This document shows positions 48,165 through 57,186 of a DNA stretch of 64,000 bases, in pieces. Each line of letters begins with the position of its first letter. Within the stretch, counting starts at the first letter, position 1. Origin of the DNA: Pseudomonas fragi. GTDB taxonomy: Bacteria > Pseudomonadota > Gammaproteobacteria > Pseudomonadales > Pseudomonadaceae. Under the pieces are notes generated by a model. The model saw nothing but the letters and a program-made list of their open reading frames with translations. It was not told the DNA's origin and searched no databases. The position numbers and the translations under genes were made by a program. The DNA is taken from positions 372,001 to 436,000 of the forward strand of contig NZ_NQKQ01000001.1 in assembly GCF_002269505.1 (NCBI RefSeq). Direction: 5' to 3'.

Positions 48165-48180
48165 GAGCCCGCGTCGCCCC

Positions 48181-48270
48181 TATCGCGAGCAAGCCCGCTC
48201 CCACAGGTTTTGCCAAGCTCACAACACAGGATGCCGACAGGGCCATTGTGGGAGCGGGCTTGCTCACGAT
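48181..48270. repeat. REP-type pair
   Basis: TATCGCGAGCAAGCCCGCTC facing TGGGAGCGGGCTTGCTCACG across about 40 bp. Confidence 0.85.
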
Positions 48271-48312
48271 GCAGGCACCACAAATGGGTATGACTGACTC
48301 CACCTCAAACCA

Positions 48313-48558
48313 TCAACGCGCAGCACATCCTTCAGGCTTGAACACCCGCACACCCGACGGCGGATTGTTTGCCAGCTTGTTGGTCGGCCTGCGCGGACGC
48401 ACCATCAACTCCCCTGCGCAGTTAGGGCAAAGCCCGCCCAATTTCTGCTCCGTACAGGTCGCGCAAAAGGTGCACTCGAATGAGCAAATCCGCGCTTGTG
48501 CTGAATCTGGCGGCAAATCGCAATCACAACATTCGCAATTGGGGCGTAATTCGAGCAT
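48313..48558 (-). CDS. DUF1272 cysteine-rich small protein
   Basis: An 81-residue protein that begins MLELRPNCECCDCDLPPDS and has eight Cys in four CxxC-like pairs (CECC, CSFEC, CATC, CPNC), a zinc-ribbon-like pattern fitting DUF1272. ATG 48558 has GAGG 5 bases upstream. Function unknown. Confidence 0.85.
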   Translation of the reverse strand: MLELRPNCECCDCDLPPDSAQARICSFECTFCATCTEQKLGGLCPNCAGELMVRPRRPTNKLANNPPSGVRVFKPEGCAAR

Positions 48559-48659
48559 GAGCACCTCACATTGGATCGGTAATTTTCATCTTTACATTTA
48601 AGACGCTTCCCGCAAAAAACCAACTGCCAATACAAAATGGCAGTGACATTCTCAATGTC

Positions 48660-49184
48660 CCCTTTGGTCAATGCGCGGCGCGAGCCGAGTATGGCAAGCA
48701 GCTTTTGCCAACGCTGGCCAAAGCCCTGACGGCCGAGTTTGGCAAAGGCTTTGATGAGCGTAACCTGCGGCACATGCGTGGGTTTTATCAGGCATTTCCA
48801 ATTTGGAACGCAGTGCGTACCGAATTGAGCTGGACCCATTACCGCACCCTGCTACGGGTCGAAAGCGGGCATGCACGCCAGTGGTACATGAACGAAGCCG
48901 CCACGCTGAACTGGTCTACCCGCGCTCTGGAGCGGCAAATCGGCACGCTGTATTACGAACGCTTGCTGGTCAGCCAGGACCGCCCCGCACTCAAGCAGGA
49001 AGCAGCCGGTAACCTTGCGCCGCTGAACAAAAGCCCCCGTGAATTCGTGCGCGACCCGGTACTGCACGGCAACGAACAATTGTTCGCCAGCAAATACAGC
49101 CTGGTTCTGCCTACAGAGGACGAATTGCGTGCCGAACTCGACCGTGAGCAGGCGCTGGTTGAGGCTGGCACCTGCGAACCATGA
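48660..49184 (+). pseudogene. decayed DUF1016/YhcG-type nuclease gene
   Basis: The readable frame (EYGKQLLPTLAKALTAEFGK.. to ..VEAGTCEP) is the N-terminal DUF1016 helical domain, then abruptly the C-terminal tail: RDPVLHGNEQLFASKYSLVL. In intact members the PDDEXK nuclease domain of about 150 residues lies between PREFVRDPVL and GNEQLFASKYS, so an in-frame internal deletion has removed the catalytic part. The first residues are also missing: upstream of 48684 the frame reads non-family sequence with no start. A TTG at 48705 would allow a 159-residue remnant. Confidence 0.82.
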
Positions 49185-49353
49185 CTCCTCGCCGTTCAGG
49201 GCGCCGCCTGCAATAAAGCATCCTTGCAGGCCCCCATGTCGCCCGCCGTTCTTCCGTGTTTTATGGCAAATTAATTGCACTTTTTAGATGCCATGAGCTC
49301 CTACAATCACGAGCGCCGACTTCTCGCGCACACAGAGAGCCCTCTTACAAGGC

Positions 49354-49959
49354 ATGCCACAAGACCAACCTTTATCAGCGGTATCGCCCGCTCTGCACGA
49401 GCTGCGCTCTGGCACTCATACACTCCATGTAGCCCTTGAAAAGCGCCTGCCGTTCTTCAGCGACACGCTCGACCTGGAATGCTACAAGCGCCTGATGAGC
49501 GCTTACTACGGCTTCTATCACGAGCTGGAAAATCGGCTGCAACACAGCCCCTGGATGACCCGGGGTTTCGACTTGCATGCACGTCTCAAGGTCCCTGCGC
49601 TGAGGCGGGATCTGCAGGCCCTGGGGGTCAGCACCCAGTCGCTTGCGCTGTGCGATGCCCTCCCTGCATTGCACAGCCAGGCCAGCGTGCTGGGTGTGCT
49701 GTATGTACTCGAAGGCGCCACCCTGGGCGGGAATGTACTGCGCAAGCAGATGTCGGAACGACTGGGTCTTGATGCACACAACGGCTGCGCTTTTCTTTAC
49801 GTTTACGGCGCAGACACCGGGCGGCAATGGAAGGCATTCATGGATTTTCTGGGCAGCGCACCCCTCGACGCTCAAGCGCGAGGCGAAGCCGTACAGGCTG
49901 CCTGCTCTACGTTTAGCTGCTTCGAGCAATGGCTCGAACGTCAGGAGGTTTTGTTATGA
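49354..49959 (+). CDS. bphO: heme oxygenase BphO (biliverdin-producing)
   Basis: Opens heme to biliverdin, the chromophore of the next gene's product. 201 residues of the bacterial heme oxygenase fold: proximal His in LRSGTHTLHVALEKRL (about 22-26) and the distal helix motif LYVLEGATLGGNVL (about 112-125). Its stop overlaps the ATG of bphP (ATGA), so production is coupled. The 170-bp gap upstream shows no further gene. Confidence 0.95.
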   Translation: MPQDQPLSAVSPALHELRSGTHTLHVALEKRLPFFSDTLDLECYKRLMSAYYGFYHELENRLQHSPWMTRGFDLHARLKVPALRRDLQALGVSTQSLALCDALPALHSQASVLGVLYVLEGATLGGNVLRKQMSERLGLDAHNGCAFLYVYGADTGRQWKAFMDFLGSAPLDAQARGEAVQAACSTFSCFEQWLERQEVLL

Positions 49960-52193
49960 ACCCACAGGACCCTCAAGTCTTTGAACGCTTGCTGGCCAAT
50001 TGTGCTGATGAGCCCATCCGCTTTCCCGGGGCAATTCAACCCCACGGCCTTTTGGTGACGCTGTCGCAGCCCGACCTGCGAATCCAGCAAATCAGCAGCA
50101 ATGTGCAGGAGATGTTCGGCCACAGCGCCGAATCCCTGTCGGGCCTGCCACTGGCCGCGCTTACCGGCCCCACAGTGGCTGACGCGGTGCAGCAGGCCGC
50201 CACCTATGCCACGCTGGCCGATGCACCGCCCTTGGCGCTGAACCTGATGGGGCGCGAATACGAAGGCCTGCTGCATCGCGACAAGGACATCCTGGTGCTG
50301 GAGCTTGAACTCAAGCCCGACGCATCAGAAATCCACAGCACGATGAACAAAGTGCGCAATCTGAGCCGCATGCTGCAACGCCTGCAAAGCGCCAAGTCAC
50401 TCCCCGCACTGTATGAAATTTGCGTTCGCGAGATTCAGGCGCTGACGGGTTACGACCGGGTACTGATCTATCGCTTCCAGGATGAAGGCCACGGCCAGGT
50501 CATCGCGGAAGCCTCCTCGCCCGCGATGGAATTGTTCAACGGCATGTTTTTCCCTGCTTCTGACATCCCGGAGCAGGCCCGCGAACTTTACCGCACCCAC
50601 TGGCTACGCATCATTCCCAACGCCGATTACCAGCCAGTGCCGCTGATCCCCACACTGCGCCCCGACACCGGCGAGGCACTGGACCTGAGCGGGGCTGTTT
50701 TGCGCAGCGTTTCGCCGATTCACTGCCAGTACATGAAGAACATGGGCGTGCTGTCCTCCATGAGCATCTCGCTGATGGACGGCGAACGCCTGTGGGGCCT
50801 GATTAGCTGCGGCCATCGCCAAACGCTGCATGTGCCCCATGAACTGCGCATGGCCTGCCAAACCATCGGCCAGGTCCTTTCCCTGCAAATCAGCGCCCTG
50901 CAAACCCTGGAAATCAGCCGCCAGCGCGAAGCCAAAATGGCTGCCCTGGTGAGCCTGAACGCGGCTATGGTGCAAAGCACCGAAGCCGTGTTTGATGGCC
51001 TGGCACAGATGCCTGAAGCATTGATGGCACTGACCGGTGCCAGCGGCGTGGCCATTCTGGAGGACAAGGTGCTGCACCGTTATGGCCAGTGCCCGTCTTC
51101 AGAGGACATTCGCGGGCTCTACCAATGGTTCAAGGACAGCGGCCAGCCGGTCTTCTCCAGCCACAATCTCAGTGCCCTGCATACCCCGGCGGCGCAGTAC
51201 AAGGACATCGCCAGCGGCTTGTTGGCCATGACCCTGCCCAAGCCTGTGGACAACGCCGTGCTGTGGTTTCGCAGTGAGGTCAAAGAAAGCATCCAGTGGA
51301 GCGGCGACCCCAATAAACCTCTGAACCTGGAAGCCGGCAGCAACGGCCTGCGCCTGAGCCCGCGCACCTCGTTCGAGATCTGGAAGGTCGAGATGGACGG
51401 CATCTCCACCAAGTGGAGCCACGGCGACCTGTTTGCGGCCAATGACCTGCGCCGCTCGGCCCTGGAAAACGACTTGTCGCGCCAGGTGCTGCGCGAACAG
51501 CAGGCCGTGCGCGCACGCGACGAGCTGGTGGCGGTGGTCTCCCACGACCTGCGCAATCCCATGACCATCATTTCGATGCTCTGCGGCATGATGCAAAAGG
51601 CCTTCAGCAGCGACGGCCCGCATACGTCGCGACGCATCACCTCGGCCATCGACACCATGCAACAGGCCAGCAGTCGCATGAGCGTGTTGCTTGATGACTT
51701 GCTGGACACCTCGAAAATCGAGGCAGGGCGCTACACCATCAGCCCGCAGCCGCTGGATGTGAGCCAGATTTTTGAAGAGGCACTGTCGTTGCTTGCACCA
51801 CTGGCGCTGGACAAGGCCGTGGAACTGACCTTTCACGCCGAGCCCGACCTGAAGATCAACGCCGACCCCGAGCGGCTGTTCCAGGTACTGTCCAACCTGA
51901 TCGGCAATGCGATCAAATTCACCCCGGCGCAAGGCAAGATCGGCGTGGCAGCCATGTCCAACGGCGATGACATCGTCTTCAGCGTACGGGATTCGGGCAA
52001 GGGCATAGCACCCGAGCAATTGCCACATATCTTTGACCGCTACTGGACGGCAAAAGAAGGCAATGCACTGGGCACAGGCCTGGGGCTGTACATTTCCCAG
52101 GGCATCATCAAGGCCCACGGCGGCCAGTTACTGGCCGAAAGCACACCGGGAGAAGGTAGCGAATTCCGCTTCACGGTCCCGAGAATGGTCTGA
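49956..52193 (+). CDS. bphP: bacteriophytochrome histidine kinase BphP
   Basis: Red/far-red light sensor kinase, 745 residues. Biliverdin-binding Cys 16 in LANCADEPIRFPGAIQPHG at the PAS start, GAF domain with PASDIPEQAR (about 205) and CQYMKNMGVLSSMS (about 255), PHY domain (about 330-500), HisKA H-box AVVSHDLRNPMTII (about 530) and ATPase N/G boxes (NLIGNAIKF; GLGLYISQGI). No receiver domain is fused or adjacent, so its response regulator is elsewhere. Confidence 0.97.
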   Translation: MNPQDPQVFERLLANCADEPIRFPGAIQPHGLLVTLSQPDLRIQQISSNVQEMFGHSAESLSGLPLAALTGPTVADAVQQAATYATLADAPPLALNLMGREYEGLLHRDKDILVLELELKPDASEIHSTMNKVRNLSRMLQRLQSAKSLPALYEICVREIQALTGYDRVLIYRFQDEGHGQVIAEASSPAMELFNGMFFPASDIPEQARELYRTHWLRIIPNADYQPVPLIPTLRPDTGEALDLSGAVLRSVSPIHCQYMKNMGVLSSMSISLMDGERLWGLISCGHRQTLHVPHELRMACQTIGQVLSLQISALQTLEISRQREAKMAALVSLNAAMVQSTEAVFDGLAQMPEALMALTGASGVAILEDKVLHRYGQCPSSEDIRGLYQWFKDSGQPVFSSHNLSALHTPAAQYKDIASGLLAMTLPKPVDNAVLWFRSEVKESIQWSGDPNKPLNLEAGSNGLRLSPRTSFEIWKVEMDGISTKWSHGDLFAANDLRRSALENDLSRQVLREQQAVRARDELVAVVSHDLRNPMTIISMLCGMMQKAFSSDGPHTSRRITSAIDTMQQASSRMSVLLDDLLDTSKIEAGRYTISPQPLDVSQIFEEALSLLAPLALDKAVELTFHAEPDLKINADPERLFQVLSNLIGNAIKFTPAQGKIGVAAMSNGDDIVFSVRDSGKGIAPEQLPHIFDRYWTAKEGNALGTGLGLYISQGIIKAHGGQLLAESTPGEGSEFRFTVPRMV

Positions 52194-52204
52194 TCGACGC
52201 CCAC

Positions 52205-52238
52205 AAAAAAGCCGCCATCCCGAAGGATGACGGCTTTT
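52205..52238. terminator. bidirectional terminator between bphP and gabP
   Basis: AAAAAAGCCGCCATCC-CGAA-GGATGACGGCTTTT between two convergent genes. Confidence 0.9.
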
Positions 52239-52270
52239 CCGGGTATTCAACCGCGAGAACCGTCCTGGCC

Positions 52271-53662
52271 TCAGTTGAGTACCGGTGCCCCCAACTTCTC
52301 AATGCGACGGCGGCGTGCCACCAGCAGGCCTGCCACCACCACCAGAATGCTTAGCAAACCGGTAGCCATGATTTCAACGCGATGCGCTTCCTGGAACAGC
52401 ATGACCGTCAGAATAGCCACGATAAAGACGATTACCGCATAGGTCAGGCCCGGGAACAGCCACATCTTGAACGAAATATTCTCGCCCAGAGCCGTGCGCT
52501 TCTGGCGCATGCGCAGTTGCGATACGGCAATCACCAGATACACCAGCAGCGCAATGGCGCCAGAGCTGGCCAGCAGGAACTCGAACACGGCAGCCGGGGC
52601 CACGTAGTTGGCAAATACCGCCACAAAGGCTGCACCGGTGGACATCATCACCGCCCAGTAAGGCGTGCCCGCAGTATTGGTGCGCTTGGCCGCAGCCGGT
52701 GCATCACCACGTTTGCTCAGGGAGTAGAGCATGCGCGAAGAGGTGTAGAGCGCCGAGTTCAGGCAGCTGGTTACGGCGATCAGTACGACGATATCAACGA
52801 TCAGCTTGGCATTCGGGATGCCCATGCGATCAAGTACGGTCTGGTAGGAGCCCAACTGAGCCAGGCTCGGGTCGTTCCACGGTACCAGTGCCACAACGAT
52901 GAAAATCGACACCAGGTAGAACAAGCCAATACGCCAGATCACCGAGTTGGTGGCCTTGGTGATTTGCTTGCTTGGATCCTTGGATTCCGCCGCCGCGATG
53001 GTGACGATTTCAGTGCCCATGAACGAGAACATGGTAGTCAGCATGGCAGCCAGTACGGCGCCCATGCCATTGGGCATAAAGCCGATGGTATCGGACAGAT
53101 GCGCTACACCGCTGACCTGGCTGGTAGGCAGGAAGCCGAAAATCGCCAGCAGACCCAAAATGATAAAGCCGATAATCGCCAGCACCTTGACCAGCGCAAA
53201 CCAGAACTCGAACTCACCGTAGTTCTTGACGCTGAACAAGTTGGTGACCGTCAGCAACAGGGTAATGACCAGGGTAAATACCCAGATCGCCGTGTCAGGG
53301 AACCAGGCATGCAGAATGGTACCTGCGGCGACTGCTTCCAGGGGGATCACCAGAACCCAGAACCACCAGTACAGCCAGCCGATGGTGAAACCGGCCCAAT
53401 GCCCGATGGCACGGTCGGCGTAAGTAGAGAACGAACCGGTATCAGGTGAGGCAACGGCCATTTCGGCCAGCATGCGCATCACCAGTACGACCAAAGTGCC
53501 TGCTGCGGCATAGGCCAGCAGCACAGCGGGACCCGCCTGGGCAATCGCGTGTCCGGAACCGACAAACAAACCGGCGCCGATAACACCGGCAATCGACAGC
53601 ATGGTCACATGCCGTGGTTTGAGCCCTTGTTCCAGGCCGCTAGAGGATTGCGTATTGCTCAT
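52271..53662 (-). CDS. gabP: GABA permease-type amino acid transporter
   Basis: A 463-residue APC-superfamily permease with about 12 membrane segments. The amino acid transporter block MLSIAGVIGAGLFVGSGHAI (segment 1), GSFSTYADRAIGHWAGFTIG and the Glu of MGTEIVTIAAAESKDP match GABA permeases (GabP) closely; the substrate is inferred from this similarity. Proton-driven uptake across the inner membrane. Confidence 0.85.
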   Translation of the reverse strand: MSNTQSSSGLEQGLKPRHVTMLSIAGVIGAGLFVGSGHAIAQAGPAVLLAYAAAGTLVVLVMRMLAEMAVASPDTGSFSTYADRAIGHWAGFTIGWLYWWFWVLVIPLEAVAAGTILHAWFPDTAIWVFTLVITLLLTVTNLFSVKNYGEFEFWFALVKVLAIIGFIILGLLAIFGFLPTSQVSGVAHLSDTIGFMPNGMGAVLAAMLTTMFSFMGTEIVTIAAAESKDPSKQITKATNSVIWRIGLFYLVSIFIVVALVPWNDPSLAQLGSYQTVLDRMGIPNAKLIVDIVVLIAVTSCLNSALYTSSRMLYSLSKRGDAPAAAKRTNTAGTPYWAVMMSTGAAFVAVFANYVAPAAVFEFLLASSGAIALLVYLVIAVSQLRMRQKRTALGENISFKMWLFPGLTYAVIVFIVAILTVMLFQEAHRVEIMATGLLSILVVVAGLLVARRRRIEKLGAPVLN

Positions 53663-54204
53663 TGGGACTACCTTTCATTGAAGCCATTCCGAGCACCCAC
53701 GTTGCTTTCGTAAAAAGTAACCAACGGGGCGTTTAGAATCCTTGACGCAATAACTGAGCCAGAATGTGACAAATGCACGGTTTGCGCGGGCTGCAACGAT
53801 TTGCAACAGACATTGCAAGCCATTGAGCGTAATGGCTTTTTGCCAATTCGTTACCGAAACACTCAGCCCCAAGGGTCTCGGCGCACCAAAAATACCCAAA
53901 ATGCCCCATATAGCCCAAAAGCAGTGCACATCTTTAACCTTTAGTAGGTTCGCGCTTCCAACACCGGGCCAAAGCTGGCAACATCGCGACCTTTTTTAAG
54001 CGACACCTGTCTGGCCGAACGGCGAAATACAGGGTCGGTTGTTGTCGGCGCGACACTCTGCTGTAGCGATGCGACAAACTGCCACCCTCCCGCCTTTTGT
54101 GTCTTCAGGGCGGCTGGTTGCCTCTGCAACCCTATGCTAGCTTGGCCTGCGCCAGGAAGGCCGCCCAACAGCAGGATCGCACCCGAACACAAAGAGGAAC
54201 GCAC
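53663..54204. other. 542-bp gap without a supported gene
   Basis: Divergent gap between gabP and the ABC transporter operon. The short frames here lack codon bias and family features. It holds one perfect palindrome GGTTGC-CTCT-GCAACC at 54116-54131, about 75 bp before the ATPase gene. No convincing sigma-54 or sigma-70 promoter could be assigned. Confidence 0.5.
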
Positions 54205-54978
54205 ATGGCTTTGGCCACGCCCGCGCTTGAAATCCGCAACTTGCACAAACGCTACGGCGAGCTTGAGGTACTCAAGGGTATCTCGCTGACCGCACGCGAC
54301 GGCGACGTGATCTCGATCCTGGGTTCTTCCGGTTCCGGCAAGTCCACTCTGCTGCGCTGCATCAACCTGCTGGAAAACCCCCACGAAGGCCAGATCGTGG
54401 TCGCCGGGGAAGAGCTCAAACTCAAGAAAGCGAAAAATGGCGAACTGATCGCGGCCGACGGCAAGCAGATCAACCGCATGCGCAGCGAACTGGGGTTTGT
54501 GTTTCAAAACTTTAACCTGTGGCCGCACATGACCATCCTCGACAACATTATCGAGGCACCACGTCGCGTGCTGGGGCAGAGCAAGGCCGAGGCCATCGAG
54601 GTGGCCGAAGCATTGCTGGCCAAGGTCGGCATTGGCGAAAAACGCCATGCCTATCCATCCGAATTGTCCGGCGGCCAGCAGCAACGCGCAGCGATTGCCC
54701 GCACCCTGGCCATGCAGCCCAAAGTGATTCTGTTCGATGAACCGACATCGGCACTTGACCCGGAAATGGTTCAAGAAGTACTTAGTGTGATCCGCGCACT
54801 CGCCGAAGAAGGTCGCACTATGCTGTTGGTCACCCACGAAATGGGTTTTGCCCGTCAGGTGTCCACCGAAGTAGTGTTTTTGCACCAGGGCCTGATCGAA
54901 GAGCAAGGGTCGCCAGAACAGGTGTTCGACAACCCGGTTTCGGCGCGCTGTAAACAATTCATGTCCAGCAACCGCTAA
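54205..54978 (+). CDS. ABC transporter ATPase for basic amino acids (HisP/AotP-type)
   Basis: Energises import of lysine/arginine/ornithine/histidine-type amino acids. 257 residues with Walker A SGSGKST (about 42), Q-loop [10 protein letters not shown], signature [17 protein letters not shown] and Walker [17 protein letters not shown], followed by the switch His in [13 protein letters not shown] 54205 ([12 protein letters not shown]) has AGAGG 6 bases upstream. First of a four-gene transporter set in the order ATPase-binding protein-permease-permease. Confidence 0.95.
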   Translation: MALATPALEIRNLHKRYGELEVLKGISLTARDGDVISILGSSGSGKSTLLRCINLLENPHEGQIVVAGEELKLKKAKNGELIAADGKQINRMRSELGFVFQNFNLWPHMTILDNIIEAPRRVLGQSKAEAIEVAEALLAKVGIGEKRHAYPSELSGGQQQRAAIARTLAMQPKVILFDEPTSALDPEMVQEVLSVIRALAEEGRTMLLVTHEMGFARQVSTEVVFLHQGLIEEQGSPEQVFDNPVSARCKQFMSSNR

Positions 54979-54991
54979 CGGAGCAACACGA

Positions 54992-55747
54992 ATGCAGAAC
55001 TATAAAAAGCTTCTCATGGCCGCTGCCGCCACTCTGGTTTTCAGCGCCAACGCCTTGGCTGTAGACAAGTACAAAGTCGGCATTGAGGGCGCTTACCCAC
55101 CGTTCAACAACAAGAACGCCAGTGGTGAAGTCGTGGGCTTCGACCCGGATATCGCCATGGCCCTGTGCGCCAAGATGAAAGCCGAGTGTGAAATCGTCAC
55201 CTCCGACTGGGACGGCATCATCCCGGCCCTGAACGCCAAAAAGTACGATTTCATCGTGTCGTCGCTGTCGATCACTGACGAACGCAAGCAGGCGGTGGAC
55301 TTCACCGACCCGTACTACTCCAACAAGCAGCAGTTTATCGCGCCGAAAAAAGTCGATTTCAAAACCGACCTCGCGTCCCTCAAGGGCAAGGCCCTGGGTA
55401 CTCAGCGCTCCACCCAGGCCGCAACCTGGCTGGATGACAACCTGGGCACTGACGCTACCATTTCCCTGTACGACACCCAGGAAAACGCCTATCTCGACCT
55501 GACTTCGGGCCGCGTAGATGCGCTGCTGGCTGACAAGTATGCCAACTACGACTGGCTGAAAAGCCCGGCTGGCCAGGCATACGAGTTCAAGGGTGAACCG
55601 GTCAACGAAGACGACAAGGTCGGCATCGCCCTGCGCAAAGGCGACAACGAACTGCGCGCCAAGCTGAACCTGGCTCTCAAGGAAATCGTTGAAGACGGCA
55701 CGTACAAGAAGATCAACGACAAGTACTTCCCGTTCAGCATCTACTGA
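54992..55747 (+). CDS. periplasmic basic amino acid-binding protein
   Basis: A 251-residue exported family 3 solute-binding protein: signal peptide ending ANALA (about 23), the family signature FDPDIAMALCAKMK (about 50), amino-acid carboxylate-binding Arg in LGTQRSTQAATW and Asp in DALLADKYANYDW. Best fit is to lysine/arginine/ornithine/histidine binding proteins; exact ligand is inferred. 14 bp after the ATPase gene. Confidence 0.93.
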   Translation: MQNYKKLLMAAAATLVFSANALAVDKYKVGIEGAYPPFNNKNASGEVVGFDPDIAMALCAKMKAECEIVTSDWDGIIPALNAKKYDFIVSSLSITDERKQAVDFTDPYYSNKQQFIAPKKVDFKTDLASLKGKALGTQRSTQAATWLDDNLGTDATISLYDTQENAYLDLTSGRVDALLADKYANYDWLKSPAGQAYEFKGEPVNEDDKVGIALRKGDNELRAKLNLALKEIVEDGTYKKINDKYFPFSIY

Positions 55748-55804
55748 CCTGCCTGACCGGCGCGCCTGCGGGCGCGCCGGTCCCTAGCAAAGCCTGCCTA
55801 CCCC

Positions 55805-56497
55805 ATGACTATCGATTTATACGGATTCGGCCCGGCGCTTGCCGCTGGCGCGCTGATGACCGTCAAACTGGCACTTACCGCGCTGTGTCTGGGCCTGGTG
55901 CTCGGGTTGCTCGGTGCCTTGGCCAAAACCTCCCCCTTCAAACCGCTTAGATGGTTGGGCGGCGCCTATTCGACCCTGGTTCGTGGCGTGCCCGAACTGC
56001 TGTGGGTGTTGCTGATCTACTTTGGCAGCGTGAATCTGGTGCGCGCCATCGGCGAATACATCGGCATGCCCGACCTCACCCTCAGCGCCTTTGCGGCGGG
56101 GGTACTCGCCTTGGGCCTGTGCTTTGGCGCCTATGCCACCGAAGTGTTTCGCGGCGCCATCCTGGCCATCCCTAAGGGCCACCGCGAAGCGGGCATGGCT
56201 CTGGGCCTGTCCAAACCGCGCATTTTCACCAAGCTGGTGCTGCCGCAAATGTGGCGCATCGCCCTGCCCGGCCTGGGCAACCTGTTCATGATCCTGATGA
56301 AAGACACTGCACTGGTGTCCGTCATTGGTCTTGAAGAAATCATGCGTCAGGCGCAAAACGCCGTGACCTTCGCCAAACACCCGTTCACCTTCTACATGGT
56401 GGCAGCCGTGATGTACCTGGGCCTGACCGTACTGGCCATGGGCACCATGCACGTGCTTGAAAAACGCGCAGCGCGCGGCTTCGTGAGGAGGACGTAA
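55805..56497 (+). CDS. amino acid ABC transporter permease (HisQ-type)
   Basis: A 230-residue inner-membrane permease with five membrane segments and the EAA loop EAGMALGLSKPRIFTKLVLPQ contacting the ATPase. Its TAATG junction with the next permease shows coupled translation. Confidence 0.94.
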   Translation: MTIDLYGFGPALAAGALMTVKLALTALCLGLVLGLLGALAKTSPFKPLRWLGGAYSTLVRGVPELLWVLLIYFGSVNLVRAIGEYIGMPDLTLSAFAAGVLALGLCFGAYATEVFRGAILAIPKGHREAGMALGLSKPRIFTKLVLPQMWRIALPGLGNLFMILMKDTALVSVIGLEEIMRQAQNAVTFAKHPFTFYMVAAVMYLGLTVLAMGTMHVLEKRAARGFVRRT

Positions 56498-57186
56498 TGG
56501 AGTGGGAAGTAATCCTCAAGTGGCTGCCCAAGCTGATGCAGGGCGCGACCCTGACCCTGGAGCTCACCGCAATCTCGGTGATCGCCGGTCTGATCGTGGC
56601 CATCCCGCTGGGCATCGCCCGCTCGTCCAAGCTCTGGTATGTGCGCTCACTGCCTTACGCCTACATCTTTTTCTTCCGTGGCACGCCACTGCTGATTCAG
56701 CTGTTTTTGGTCTATTACGGCCTGGCACAGTTCGATGTGGTGCGTGAAAGCGCGTTGTGGCCGTATCTGCGCAGCCCGTTCTGGTGCGCGATCATCACCA
56801 TGACCCTGCATACCGCCGCCTACATTGCCGAGATCCTGCGCGGTGCAATCCAGGCCATCCCGCCGGGTGAAATCGAGGCAGCACGGGCGTTGGGCATGTC
56901 GCGCTTCAAGACCCTGGTGCATATCGTCCTGCCACGCGCCACGCGCATCGGCTTGCCGGCGTATAGCAACGAAGTGATCCTGATGCTCAAGGCCAGCTCG
57001 CTGGCGAGTACCGTGACCCTGCTGGAATTGACCGGCATGACCCGCACCATCATCGCCCGCAACTACCTGACGGTGGACATGTTCCTGACCGCAGGGGCGA
57101 TCTACCTGCTGATGTCGTTTGTACTGATCCAGGGCTTCAAACTGCTGGAGCGCTGGTTGCGCGTCGATGCCTGCCAAGGACGCTGA
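56497..57186 (+). CDS. amino acid ABC transporter permease (HisM-type)
   Basis: A 229-residue partner permease: FFRGTPLLIQLFLVYYG (segment 2) and EAA loop EAARALGMSRFKTLVHIVLP. Its last seven codons overlap the start of the methyltransferase gene. Confidence 0.94.
   Translation: MEWEVILKWLPKLMQGATLTLELTAISVIAGLIVAIPLGIARSSKLWYVRSLPYAYIFFFRGTPLLIQLFLVYYGLAQFDVVRESALWPYLRSPFWCAIITMTLHTAAYIAEILRGAIQAIPPGEIEAARALGMSRFKTLVHIVLPRATRIGLPAYSNEVILMLKASSLASTVTLLELTGMTRTIIARNYLTVDMFLTAGAIYLLMSFVLIQGFKLLERWLRVDACQGR

Noticed and set aside
48405..48839. 144-codon frame on the minus strand over the DUF1016 remnant
   Set aside because: Mirror of the plus-strand remnant, which has recognisable family sequence; only 48313-48558 is coding on this strand.
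53675..53929. 84-codon frame with a Trp-rich start upstream of gabP
   Set aside because: No ribosome site, no signal or domain, overlaps alternative frames on both strands; treated as noncoding.
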